NCBI GenBank assembly: GCA_015179045.1
Contig: WHUZ01000040.1
Span: 62,001-126,000 of the forward strand
DNA from: Kalaharituber pfeilii
Lineage: Eukaryota > Ascomycota > Pezizomycetes > Pezizales > Pezizaceae
Direction: 5' to 3'
Length of the DNA stretch: 64,000 nucleotides
Shown: positions 44,749 to 57,555 of the stretch, piece by piece
How the letters are laid out: every line of letters starts with the position of its first letter
Numbering within the stretch: the stretch's first letter is position 1
Translations under genes and position numbers: made by a program
The notes under the pieces: generated by a model
Told to the model about the DNA's origin: nothing
The model's input: only the letters and a program-made list of their open reading frames with translations
The model's database searches: none

Positions 44749-47700
44749 TCATTGCCCACTCTCCAGTCCCTCCTCAATCTGCGTTTTCCAACATTCAACT
44801 TCGCGATAAAAGCCCTTCAACCTCTCCAGCGCTGTATCCATCCTCTTCTTCCCCTCTCCCGGGGACATTTTTAACAGAGCTGGAGCTTCTCGCGTAGTGA
44901 ACTCGGTTTTGCTTTTACTCACATACTTCCTATGTTTGTCCAGCTGCCCGATGAGGTCCTGTGCGTATTCGACAAAGTTACTACTAAGCCTGTATTGTCC
45001 ACTGCGGTTTGTCAACGCCTCCATTGTCATTGCGTGCGTTGTGTTGGTCAGAGTTCCTAATTCAATGAGCACCTTGAGGAACGAGACCCCAATGCTTTGC
45101 AAGATGGCCCTTTGCTGTCGATAACAGCTCTTTATGGCGTCGGCTCGAGCAATAATATCCTCAACGATAACCTCAGCTTCTCCTTGAGGCCCGCTGGCCA
45201 ATTTTTCCGCTCGTTTCATAGCATTCTCTTTCCGTGCTTTAATCCGTATGCTGCAACGTCTCCACCAGCGGACTATCTTAGACACTGCCATTACCTCTCC
45301 AATTCTGCTGGCGTCCGAATCCTCTTCCGTGCCTCGTTGTATCTCTCTTGAAGTCGGAGGAGCAGACTGAACACTGCGTGGCAGAACTTCAATTCCTGCC
45401 GCACTCAAGAACTGGTAACGGGAGCTACCCATTCTAGTTGACTGGGACCCTTCGATAATAACTAATTTGTCTTTGTTGTATACACGATAGGCATTGACAA
45501 GTTGAATGGCTAATTGATCAACTCGGTCGCTGGATATATTGAACCAATTAACCAATGTTGGTGGTCTCAGTTGATCCCATTGAACGCACACCTGTGAGGC
45601 TGTATGAATAAAAGGTTTGACTCATGGTGGAAGCTCGCGAGTTGCGTTCTTTACTCACCTGCATTATTCTCTGCCACAAATCCTGATATTCAGGCGGATT
45701 GAATCGACGGGCAACGCGAAAGTTTATCATGCAAAGAGCTAAGTGGTCAAGACCCCGACGTATCATGTATCTGTTGCCATTCCACAGCGGTCTTCCACAG
45801 GCATTGAACAGCGCGTCAGGTCGCGGAGCCACTCCTAACCCCAGGTGCCCAGGTCTTCCAGCTCTTTCCTTTTGTAGTTTGCGGGAGCGATATTCTGCCG
45901 CAAATTTCAGTAGGACATCACATAGACTGCGCAAAACAAGGAAGAGGCTTTGTTCAAGGTTATATTGCTCTCCCTCATTTGGGACTGGATGGTTCGACAG
46001 ATCCCGAACAAGGTGACGTAGTGACAGTGGCACAAGGAAATCCTGTCGTGTGATTCGATTTAACTACAAGTCAAGTCAGCTATCAAACATAGTCATCAAA
46101 TTGCTTCTGGGATTACCTGCACGTACCAGCTCTAAGCTTAACAGCTCGAACAATGACAAAACTGAGTGCAAAGACTGAAGTTCAGGCAGGACACGCGAAG
46201 TGATGAAAGTTGTGACCCTATGGATACATCGGACCTTCAAGCTCAATGCCGTCAGCGCGAATAGCACTTCATCGTAGAAGGGGCAAAGCTAAATCACCAA
46301 TTCAACAGTGTTGACGTATGGCACACGGTATGGTTGAAGTTTCTCGGCATCCAAAAGAAAGGAATAGACATTATTTGTTGCTTGGTTGACCATCCGCATA
46401 TTGAATAAGAAATGCCCGAAACGTTGTATCGCACCTGGGATTGAGAAATTCATGTAAGCGTCATGTCTGGGCTTCACCTTCACTTGAGTGCAGGCAATGC
46501 AAAAATGCCTCTAACCTAACTTGCTTGCAAAATTCCTCTCCTCGAGAATGGCAGAGATTGTGGTTCTCTGCTGCCACTCCTGTGGGCGCAGGCGATGGAA
46601 AAACAACGATTCCAGCCCATCTCGAACGTGCGGCCATTCTCTACTCTCCAGTAGCATTTTCCAGATTTGCTGTTGCACTACGCTGTCATTAAGAAACGGG
46701 GATATAAACGTGAGCTGTTTCAGCAGAACTTCAAGGAACGCACGCTCTAAGCATAGTTAGTCTAAACTGGGCGTGACATAATACCTGCTCGATGCTTGCT
46801 CACTATTTCCTTGATATGCTTTGGAATCATCTGCATTTAGCTTGCGATGTAAGTAAAGCCTCAACGAACTACATGCTAAACCAGTTGCATCCAGCAAGGC
46901 CTTGATGACCCAGAGAGAGATATCAGCTGATTTCATCTAGATAATTGTACCACCGGCGCCAATAAAGCGACTTACAAATATTTCGCCCTTAATTTCTTCT
47001 GTAGGTAACTTGGTGTGCCTGTCCGACTTGCATTGGCCTGTCTGTTCTTTCCGGCAGGCACCGCCTGTGGGTTAAAATTTCATTAGTTTGATCTGGCAAC
47101 CCTACACCGTAGGGGAGATTCATGTCACCTTGCAAGTAATCAAAACACGGCTTAGCGTTGTCAATGCCCCTAAGCACTACTCGCATTTGTGACAGAGCAA
47201 TTGGAATGGTTTTCACTACCACGTTTATTAGCCAGGATTTGAAAGTATCATGAACCTGTTGCACAGTCATGCGGGTATATCCTCGCTGACTTGTCTCAAT
47301 TGTTCCATTCTCAGTTGAGGCTGGGAACAAGGGGGACCAATTGAATACGACTGCTTCGATATTAACCTTATCGGAATTAGGATCAGAATCCGGCAGGTGA
47401 ACCAACAGTGCTCCAACACAGGTGAGGAAACCTGGTGGTGGGGACCTGTTTACGTCTCCCAACAGATTCCCAGTGAGTATTGCAAATTTGCTTAGGGTTG
47501 CAACGGGTAACTGCGCGAAATTTTTTACTTCACCAACTCGATCACGAAGAGTCAGGTTCAAGCGCAGTAATTCCTGTTGCGAACTCAGAACGTTACGCTG
47601 GAGCCCAGGGGCATAAAGCAAGTACTGGAGAATAACTTACAGCAAGATCAAGAAAGTTCGTTTCAATCTCTCCCAAATAGTTCGGGGAGGATCCGCTCGC

Positions 47701-50700
47701 CCCTGGCCGGTCTAGTTTGAGACCGGTTTTTGCCGCTAAGATGCAGGCTAGTATTTGCTTCCATCTTGATTGTGATTTATGTAGAGCGGGTGCCGTATAG
47801 TTAGTCGATGACAGATCGCCAGCCATGATAGTGCTTGGCCCAAGCGAGGAGACTGCTGTCAATTGAGATACAGTTTGGAAATTGATTCCCATAGCGGACC
47901 ATGTATTCCCGGCCATCAAACCATTGAATAGAGTCAAGATATCGTCCATCGGAATTGAAAACTCGCGTCCTGCTGTAGAGGCTTCTGGTTCCTCCGCCAG
48001 GCGAACTGCGTACTGAAATTTCCCTTCGCTAAGGGCAAGCATGAAAGCCTCATGATACCGCTTCTTCCGCCTATAGAACTCCAATAAATCTTCTGTTCTG
48101 TTGAAATCCTTGTAGAACTTCTCCTTTTTATCATCGTCTCCCAAGGTATCGACAGCAGCAGACATCATATTGTCAGGAAGCTGAAGGTCCCCTCGCTGCA
48201 AGAGGATATTTACAAGGGTTGAATAGCGTGTTCGGACGTCGTTACTGATGCGCTGTTGGCGTCTGTAAACCATTACATTTTTTAGGAATTACGTCAGTCA
48301 GCGTTGACATTAAAGTATAGTATTTCGAAGGCTACAAACCTTCCTAGATATTCAATGAGCTCTGGGAAATGCTCTCCTTTGCGATACACCCTGACTGCAT
48401 CGTCGTATTGGTCTGCGAGGTCATAACAAGTTCCTGCTTGAAGGAATTCCTCAGCCTTTTCATAATATCTTGCTGCTTTGCCGTAGTTTTTATCAGCTTG
48501 TAACACTTGTGCAGCCTTTTTGTAGTTCTCCATGGCGGCCCAAGCTTCGGCAGCTTTGTCGATGAAAGATCCCTCCTCAAACAGGGTTGCCGCTTGCTCG
48601 TACAACTCCCTCGCTTCCATGCTCAACGCATCAGGGGCAATATCCAATGCCTGGGCGTCCTGATACATAAGAAATGCGCGGGCCAGAGCTTGTCCTTGTC
48701 TATGCCCTGCCCTTCTGAAACATCGCAGAGCCTTGTGCAAACATGTCTGTCAGTCAGAATTCCAATTCGAAAGAAAAGGGTCAGATATTATTCTTACCTC
48801 CTGGTATAAATCCCGATGCAGAAACATTTCACCCTGTTTTCTCCAAGCATCCGGAGTGGTACATTTGCCAGGCTTAATAATATTTCTGGCTTTTCGCTGC
48901 GCCTGTTCGGTATGTATATATTAGCCTTTACTCAATAAAAAGGCAGCGCTGCGATCCTGGGACTATTACATCTTTCTCGTTGGCATCAACAATAGAGACA
49001 ATTGGGTTTCTTCCAGGTTCTTTCTCAGTCATCGTCCATACTGTTAAGATGTTCTGCACCGAAGCGGGGTCATTCTCGACAATCCACAGGTTCTTTCTTG
49101 CTCGCGTTACTGCCACGTACAGGTGCTTGAGTTCGGAGCACAACATCTAGCTCGCTCAGTGTTAGTTCAAAATTGTATTAAAAACTGAGTGGGGAACTGG
49201 ATATATCACCAACCCCATATTTTCCAGTATCCAACTCATCCGCTGCTCCCTTTTGCAACAATTGTTTCAGCACATGTACGCCCACATTTGCCCAAACAGT
49301 GTTACAGAAGAAGTTATAGAGGATTACGTCCTCAAACTCAAGACCCTTGCTCTCAAAAATTGTCAGTATTGTGGTGGATGGAAGTAATGCTCTTAACTCT
49401 GTTTGAACGTCTTCATCTCGCACAATAATAGCTTGCTCCGCCCCGAAACATCCCAAGCCTTCCTCTGTTCCCATCATCCCTGCTCCGCCTTGTGCCAATA
49501 TTCGATGATCAAAGCCGACTACAAGATGAATGGGTGTTAGCGCGGCTTGTCTTCCACTTTTTCATCCAACTTGTTGCTATTGAGTCCTACCAAAAACAGT
49601 GGGCATTGCTCCCGGGTAATTTCCAACCTCGCGCGGAAGCGAGTCAATTTGGCTCGGGAAGGCTGCTCCATAAAAGTTGATTATCAGCACATTGTTGAAA
49701 TCTCAGGGACCCGAAAATCGCCGCGTGCACTGACCGTTACAAAGCATTTCGACGATATCTGCAGCCAGAGAAAGTATTCCCTGGTGAGATCTATAATTCG
49801 TTGCCAGTTGAAACAACTCAGGTCTTGCCCAGGAGGGTTTTCGGGCCTCGTTCGCCATATCTTTGAAATGCTCATAAAACCGTGCTTTGACATCCTGAAA
49901 ACGAAAAGTGTTGTCCCTGGAAATACATTGGGCGGTGTCACCCGCTTGTGGAATATCAGCAATCCCAATGTCCAATATCCATGCTGTGGCTCGATTAACA
50001 TACCAAAATGAATTCCATTGGGGCTTCGGACGAGGGTTAGCAGAAGATCCAGCTCTAGAAGCCTGTTGTCCTGTAATTCTGTGAAGCACTTTAGTTCCAT
50101 GATGATACTCGAACGGGAATTTTGGTAACGCTTACCGTCAACATAGACCTCATCAAACAAGCTTTGAACCCTGCGTTTCAGGTGTTGATCTTTCTCAAGG
50201 GACTTCAGCAAATAAGTAACCCTATCAATATCGTCTTGGTGTCCCAGAACTGTTTTATTTCGCTCATAATCCCTGTACAACTCGTAAATGACGTATCTAT
50301 CACTAGCTTCAGTAAAGACAGGTGCCTTTCGGTGGCTCAGGGAAATATAGTCTTCCTTAGAAAGTGGTTCGAAACTACGATGAGCGGAAGTAGAACCCTT
50401 GATCGTTCCGATGATTTCAGAGAACACAAGCTCGGGTTCGAATCGTCTGCTATGACCATAAAAATGCTTTCTCCAATATTGAGTTCGAAAGGCTTTATAG
50501 TCTATACGCCTCGACACTCTCCCGGCATCTGCCGTGTTAGCATGAGACGTCAGTGAAGTGAAATCCTTTCGATCGTTGTATCTAATTGCCGTCAATTCAA
50601 TAGTGCTGTATGTTCCGTGGTTGTCAAGACTTACCTAATTGTTCTTTCCAGGAAGTTGAACAGTTGTCCAAAGGTACAAACGAGCGGGAACTTGTCCTCG

Positions 50701-53126
50701 GATATATTATCCAGCGTTAGATTTTCCAGAGGGTCTTTTGCTGCTTTGATTGTATATTCTTGTGCCTGCGGTATATCCGGTTTAACCGGGGCTGAGAGAA
50801 TTCCAAGCTGGGAATTCAGTAGCCGTTGGAGATACTCCTTCAGTCTTTCCGCAAGATAGCTCGATCGAGTGAGAAAAATCTGTCTTGTGTCAATCCGGAA
50901 AGGTGGACGCAGAAACAATCACGCGGGGAATTTCTTACTTGCCGGACAGAAGTCCCTTCATTTTCCCTGCTCGCGATGTTTCTACACAAGAGCTTGAAAA
51001 GCAAGCATGAAGTTTTCCCAGTCCCACTTCGGCCCTGAATAAATGCTGCCGTGTTGGAGTGTTTGATGATTTCCGTCTCTTCCATTGAAATATCAAATGG
51101 AAATTCAACCGAGTCGTAACTAGCAAACAGGCGATCGAGGACCTTCCCACTCACACAGTAAAATTTATCTTCACAGTATTAGGCGACGCGACATAGCACT
51201 TGCTTGGCACAGCGGGAATCAAATGACTTACTACTCATCAATGCCTCTTGGGCTTCAAGCACAGCTTCGTCAGGCTCTTTCAGGAAGGCTTCGTCAAGCT
51301 CTTCCAGCACGGTTTCGTAAATCCCCCCAAGCTGTACGCTCCTGCGGCGGGCGTGATCAACTTGACCGCAAGTTTTTGGAAGTACTGGGAAGTCCCGGAT
51401 TCGGACACGGCGTTCTTGAACTTGTGAGATCGTATATGACCTTTGAAGTATTAAAACGTCGCGGACCGTCTTCTCTACCTAAAAGTTTATTAGCTTCCTG
51501 TGGCGGCTGTTGAAGGGGGTGGGGGGGGAAGTACTTCGTCCTGGTTTCCAATTCTCCATACTAACCGCGCACACCAATATCATCAGCCTATATAGAGGGA
51601 GAACAAATATATGAGGACGGTATGACTGCTTACCCGTAATCATCTGACAATTAGAATTAACCTCTTCGTCAAACCCTACATTCACCTGCCATAAGATTCG
51701 TCCATCCACGCCGTAAACAGCTGTCCATAATGGAACTTTTTCCTTCTCCTGAACTGCTTCAAGCAGGTCTTTTGACAGTGGCCTTCTTAAGGATTCAGTA
51801 TCCCAATGTCCAGATGCAAGGGCGCTGAGTTTATTCGCTATCCTAGTGGAATGCCCTATATTTTTTCAACACTGCTTAGTACTAGCCTTTATTGAATATA
51901 AGGGGAATTGAATTTTCTATATTGGGCTCAGGCGTACCCTCTTTGCTGGCTGACCGTATGTCTTCGAAAGCATTCTCAGAGAGACATACTCTCCATGGAC
52001 CCAACTTTGGTCCAAACAATGTAGATGTAAATGATGTCGGGAGATTGGTAGTTAAAAGCAGTTTTCTCGGGCCAGAAGCTATAGGAGCAGGCACCTTGTC
52101 GCGCAAGCAGTGCACACAAGGGAACGACTTAACGAAAGCCTCAAAAAGTACAAAGGTCTCAGGTTCCTGAAGTCGTGTTAAAATCGCTTCGACTGCCCCG
52201 ATTCCTGTAGGTGGGCGCATGCTGAGCCGCCCTAAGTTACAATGGTCTTCCGGAGAAAGGGATATGTCTGGCAATTGTAGCGACGCTCTGCGCGAATGTG
52301 CAGCTGTCCAATTTCCAGATTTTTTATCATCCGCTGAAAGTACTCTCATTCCCGTGAAATCACCCCGCGCGACCGATTGCTGCGGTGCCTGCCTCTGTTT
52401 TTCCTCATGTACCTTGAGAATCCTAGTCAGCGACTCCTGAAGGTCCAGCACACAGGTCCAGCGACCAAGTTCCTCCTTCACAAGATGATCATCTCGGCAC
52501 CCTTGACACAGCTCAACTGCCACCTTGGTCCACTCCGCCAAAGTTCTCGCAGACCCAAAAGATCGGATCTCCGCCCCAGATTGTGCTTCCGCTAAGATGG
52601 TTTTAAGAAGCTGTGCACCATCTACCGAAGGGAGGATACGTCGTATCAAATATGGGCTTTTGGAGACTTTCTCCAAAATAGTTTTGTGTATCTTCACACC
52701 AATACCCTTATTCCGATGAATATAAGTCAGATTCGTGACGCTTATGATCAGATCCGTGAAACCGCGAAACGTATGGAATTCCGAATATTCAGGTTCCAAA
52801 AGCGGAACAATGATATTAGCAGCAAAATTGTGTATGATGTTTTTGTGTGTGGACGAAATAGAGGAACTTCTGGACGGGGCGCTCGATTCTGTAATGTATT
52901 GGACCCATGCGAGAATTCGCTGAATCCGTTCTGAGAAATCCGAAAGGAAGAACGCTCGATTTGTCTCGGAACTCAACAGCAAGCTTGTAGAGTTAGGGTC
53001 TTTGGCTAAACTTGCGTTCAGTCGTGAGAACTCTTGTGAAGTGTAGTGCTTCTTTGAAAGGACGAAGATGGTGAACTCGTTAGAGTCCGGGTCACTGGCG
53101 CCATCTTGATTGAAGAGATAATCCAT
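44749..53126 (-). CDS. TRANK1-like protein: UvrD-type superfamily 1 helicase with TPR-like repeats
   Basis: A many-exon gene. Exons I could join in frame: 53126-51938, 51855-51634, 51560-51535 (26 nt), 51478-51232, 51168-50939, 50879-50635, 50581-50136, 50078-50004, 49944-49735, 49662-49591, 49518-49214, 49146-48970, 48902-48798, 48731-48340, 48262-47641, from 47597; further exons lie down to 45591-44749. Key motifs are Walker A QGRSGTGKTS (near 51030), motif II YVDELQD split by an intron, AGDTAQCISR, NYRSHQGIL, TIFESKGLEFEDV and KHLYVAVTRARKNLWIV. A repeat region follows (ALRCFRRAGHRQGQALARAF, AAEAWAAMENYKKAAQV), matching helical TPR-type repeats. Fungal TRANK1-like proteins have no settled role. 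The start is the first ATG before DYLFNQD. No lesion is seen in the exons traced. A partial paralogue is at the window end. Confidence 0.85.
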
Positions 53127-53710
53127 ATCCAGTAAGTAGCTACCATCTAACAATCACTTCGTTGGGGCGGTGACGATGAAAGGGGATTATTGGGCGTAAT
53201 AGCAACTGTGAGGACAACAGGTGAATGGTGAAGCGGACTTGCGGAGTTGGTTTGGGGACGGTCTATTAGGTGGGAAGGTAGGGGGAACTGATCCTCAAAG
53301 AAAAGCTCGCTATCATTGCCGGCGCACAGGCACTTGCTGATGCATATGTTGGGTGAGACAAAAAACACATGTCTACATTACCTCCCCATGTGCATTGCTT
53401 CCCGTCCAGGGATTAAGCAGACGCCATATTTTGTAGATCTTCCGTATTAAACGGGACCATGTAAATCAGACTTCATGATCTTGCATTGCAAATTAAAAGA
53501 TATGGCATCTGAGTGCAGTAGTAAACATATTGAGTGAACTGCATACTGTTCGGCACAACTTTGTTATATAGGTTAGTATACCAAGTTCAGCTGCAGATTA
53601 GTACTCTAGAATTGCATCCACGACAATCTACTAATTTGATTTTTCATCTCCTGCACGCATGCCTATGCGGTAGTTCAATAACTATCACCAGGTAGATGGT
53701 GTGATGCTGC
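53127..53710. other. 5' flank of the TRANK1-like gene; no gene recognised
   Basis: Open frames upstream on the minus strand (to 53368) do not resemble the helicase and are probably UTR or intergenic. Confidence 0.4.
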
Positions 53711-54049
53711 TCATTGCTTAACTCGGATTTCAGGCCTCCCGTTGTTAAGGCCTCCCGCTGTTAAGGCCTCCAATCGTGTGCCAAGGCTCCCAAGTGAACT
53801 GAGCAACATGACTACCAAAGATAACTCAGCAAAAGCAATGGAAACTTCAGCCCTTGACTTTCGTTTGGCAGAGCAAATATCGAACTCTGGTAAGCCACCG
53901 AGTGGGATAGGTCCCTTGTTGAATGGAACTACACCAGAATCGTCACTCAAGTACTCTTTTAGGATGACTTGGCATTTACTTGTGTTAACCAGACTACCAG
54001 TCCCGTACGGTAGGTCGTAGTGGATGACTTCCCGTGAGCGCAGATTCAC
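53711..54049 (-). CDS. Hypothetical 112-residue ORF
   Basis: A minus-strand frame with a protein-like composition (SKCQVILKEYLSDDSGVVPF, AEVSIAFAELSLVVMLLSSL) ending in LTAGGLNNGRPEI. The end overlaps three imperfect ttaaggcctcc repeats at 53738-53770. It could be a remnant exon of a fungal gene; no family is recognised. Confidence 0.3.
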   Translation of the reverse strand: MNLRSREVIHYDLPYGTGSLVNTSKCQVILKEYLSDDSGVVPFNKGPIPLGGLPEFDICSAKRKSRAEVSIAFAELSLVVMLLSSLGSLGTRLEALTAGGLNNGRPEIRVKQ

Positions 54050-54764
54050 ACACCCAGATTCCTAGACCAAATTCTGTGCCAGACCCCGATTTCCGTGGCA
54101 ACCACAAAATAAAATTCCCAGATTCCCAGATTCTCAAATTTGTCAGCACATCACGCGCCAGCGGTATTACAAAGGCAAGTACTTTATGCACCCCATTATT
54201 GTATGCAAAATTATCTACACCTATCGCTCACACAACTACAGTACCACTTTTTAACACTTCGTAATGCTTGCTTGGGTCAAATAAAATTGCTTTCATCATT
54301 GTCGCTTGATTTGAAGACCCAACAGACAAGCAAATAATTAATAAAAGAGCTTCTTCCAACTCATCATCTGTTGAGCGGAGATATTTGGCGTAGACGTGTA
54401 TTTCGGCGTAGATTTAAGGGGGGTGACATATTTGGTTTTGTGTTCTCATGCCCAGACTATTTTCGGCCTTGTATTGAGCAAATTACAAGGTATGCAGTTT
54501 TAATTCTACGTTGCCTAACCCCTTTTGTTCGTCTGTGAAAAATTTCTGTGAATCTGCAATCTGGCAGAGGGGGGGGGATCTGCCAGATTAGAGAATCTGG
54601 ACGGGGGTTTGAAAATTTTTCTGGGCGATCGAGCACTTATAAGCCTGTGAATCTGCGAATCTTTGCCTACGGGAAGTCATCCAGTAACGAGCTGTGTCTG
54701 AATAGAGAGCCAACACCTTGGCACTTTTCCCGGCACCAAGTTTTCCAGTTTTAGTACTCAATAT

Positions 54765-54935
54765 CTGTCAGGGCTGCATGGCGCATATGGCGCATAGCTA
54801 TAGTGGTGTCAGGGCTGCATATGGCGCATAACGGGGACAGAAGCTTCTACATGGTCAGCCAGGGCTGCATGGCGATATGGCGCATAGCGGTGACAGAAGT
54901 GCGAGCTGACAGAAGCTTCTGGTGTGCGATCAGTA
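54765..54935. repeat. Imperfect tandem repeats (cagggctgcatggcgcatat)
   Basis: cagggctgcat(ggcg)atatggcgcatag recurs three times, with gacagaagcttct between and after the last units, immediately left of the large inverted repeat. Confidence 0.75.
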
Positions 54936-54939
54936 TTTA

Positions 54940-55632
54940 CCAGTACCGTATGGGTAACGATGTGCACACCGGTAACGCTGGGCACCTTGGCGCCGGTTTT
55001 GCACTCTCCCCAACATTAATCAGGCATATCTCACAGAATATATTTCTAATATGTATGATGAATTAATTATAGACCATATTGACTGCGCTGATTCTGAATT
55101 TGAAGGGAAAAAAGTGAAAATGCTACTCCTACAGCATCTACAGTTGCCTCACCCCTCTACCTTATGAAATGACCTCCTCTAGCATCTCCTAGCAAATATC
55201 AACTTACTGCAACGTTCTCCCTGCTCATGGAATAGTAGGAATGGTAGCAATGGTACTACCAGTACTATATTACAATACATGAGTAGTAACAGCTTGAGAT
55301 CTGTAATATAGCACTGTATGCTCCTGTAGCAAGAAATTGTGCATAACTAAGAAATTGAGCATTTTTTGGATGTGACAACAAAAAATTCCTGTGAGTGCAA
55401 ATAGCTTTCAAGGGGGCTCAAATTGAAGCCAGAGCATGGTAAAATATATGGAATTATCTTCCGCATATTCATTGAGCCAATTTTCAGGAGATGGGTAGTA
55501 ACCTATTTGGTATATCCCAAATCCTATGCTAGACATACTCTGAGCTGCCAAGTGTCAATGATCCTGCCTAAGATCTTATTTATCTTAACATATATTCTAT
55601 TACCTATTCTGAGGAAGTATAGCAAGTTTGGT
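54940..55632 (+). repeat. Large inverted repeat, left arm
   Basis: About 690 bp, nearly identical to the reverse complement of 56079-56776. It holds a frame GNAGHLGAGFA(L/P)SPT and another MKPEHGKIYGIIFRIFIEPI followed by RRWVVTYLVYPKSYARHTL. Neither is recognised. The outer edge is ccagtaccgtatgggtaac. Confidence 0.9.
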
Positions 55633-56078
55633 GATGTCAAGGAGTCACCATGACTGTAGAGTGAGCAGCCCTCATATATCAGATATGTCAGATATGCAGC
55701 AACACACACATACGGTATGCAACAGTAATAACTGCATCATCATCATCATGTAGTGCTATACGAACTATACACAGCCTCAAAACTGGCACAAACTATAGGT
55801 ATCTAGATTAATATCTAGAGTGAAGCTGTCATATTAATAGTATATTGTCGGTTATGCAGGTACATATTAGTACTGTACTGTTGTAGAGTACAACTGATGC
55901 GTAGATACTCTCTAAACCTATAAAGATAAAGATATATGAAGAAGATATTTTATAATAGCTGGTAGTATGGGGTAATAGTTTTGGGTAGCTAAAAACTAGT
56001 CACAGTGTAGCATCCCTAACTAACATAGGCAGGCTGCTTACTCTATAGCCATGATGACCCCATGATGTGGCCAAACAC
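55633..56078. other. Spacer of the large inverted repeat
   Basis: About 446 bp of AT-rich sequence with a catcatcatcat tract and no open frame of note. Confidence 0.6.
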
Positions 56079-56776
56079 GACCAAACTAGCTACGCTTCCT
56101 CAGAATAGGTAATAGAGTATATGTTAAGATAAATAAGATTTTAGGTAGGATTATAGACACTTGGCAGTTCAGAGTATGTCTAGCATAGGATTTGGGATAT
56201 ACCAAATAGGTCACTACCCATCTCCTGAAAATTGGCTCAATGAATATGCGGAAGATAATTCCATATATTTTACCATGCTCTGGCTTCAATTTGAGCCCCC
56301 TTGAGAGCTATTTGCACTCACAGGAATTTTTTGTTGTCACATCCGGAAAACGCTCAATTTCTTAGTTATGCACAATTTCTTGCTACAGGAGCATACAGTG
56401 CTATATTACAGATCTCAAGCTGTTACTACTCATGTATTGTGATATAGCACTTGTAGTACCATTGCTACCATTCCGACTATTCCATGAGTAGGTAGAGCAT
56501 TGCAGTGAGTTGGTATTTGCTAGTAGGTGCTAGAGGAGGTTATTTCATAAGGTAGAGGGGTGAGGCAACTGTAGATGCTGTAGGAGTAGCATTTTCACTT
56601 TTTTCCCTTCAAATTCAGAATCAGCGCAGTCAATATGGTCTATAATTAATTCATCATACATATTAGAAATATATTCTGTGAGATATGCCTGACATTCTGA
56701 TGTTGGGGAGGGTGCAAAACCGGCGCCAAGGTGCCCAGCGTTACCGGTGTGCACATTGTTACCCGTACGGTACTGG
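56079..56776 (-). repeat. Large inverted repeat, right arm
   Basis: Partner of 54940-55632. On the minus strand the frame from about 56770 reads GNNVHTGNAGHLGAGFAPSP, then ECQAYLTEYISNMYDELIID, and stops at 56545. The left arm has a small deletion at this point and loses that frame, so this arm may be closer to the original. Confidence 0.9.
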
Positions 56777-56789
56777 TAGCTATGTGTTT

Positions 56790-57555
56790 CGCGTTGCTAT
56801 CGGATACCTACAGACAAAGTACTGTAGGGCTCGCCAACAAATACCCGCCATAGCATTGCAGCAAATAAGAAAAAATAAAGTAAAATAAAAAAACACAGAG
56901 GCTGTTAGAGAACGAGGAAATATATACAGTACCTTGGGCACAGGAAAAGGATACGGACAACAAATGGGGAAAATATAAACAAAGACGAGTGAATAAAACC
57001 AAACTCTCTAGGGGTCGTTCAGTTATTGCTATGATACTTAGGGCCCTTAGACCTACGTATATCTCTATGCAATTTTCCGGATGGGCTTTTTTGGAAATCG
57101 GGATTTTGGAGGAACTCGGAATTGGAGATAGATAGGTAGGCTTTCTGTACAGTGCGATTACTATGTAGCAGGACAGCTCGGGATTGATTTGGAAGGGGTG
57201 TCGACGGGTGGCCTAATGGGGTCACTGATTAATATAGCATCTGTTTTTTTTTACCACATTGCACCCCAAAATCACAAAATTCTCATTCTCAGAAGTGCTA
57301 TTGCAATTGCAGGCACACTGCCAAACCGGCCGTTGCAATCACGTGCACATCCAGGTAGGAAAAAAAAAAAGTACTTTTGCCTAAGAGACTGCTTCTCTCC
57401 TCTGCAGCAACCTCACCATAGCTGGGTAGCTGCCTCTCCTAGATCTAGATCTCTATCCTACCCTATATATCCGCGCAATCCAAACGACCGCACTAACTTT
57501 ACCACAATCCCATCATAGTCGACGTCAACTTTCCTGCCGACGCGCCCCGCACAGC
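56790..57555. other. No gene recognised
   Basis: AT-rich; short A and T runs near 56870-56895, 57242-57252 and 57360-57371. Confidence 0.4.

Larger units (their letters stand above)
42127..45270. repeat. Segmental duplication, copy A
   Basis: About 3.1 kb closely matching 60947-64000 in direct orientation; the match continues past the window edge in copy B. Differences are single bases, small indels (an extra ttttttttg at 42998, an ataaataa tract near 43635) and a 56-nt retroposed insertion at 43813 that copy B lacks. The right part contains the 3' end of the TRANK1-like gene. Confidence 0.95.
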
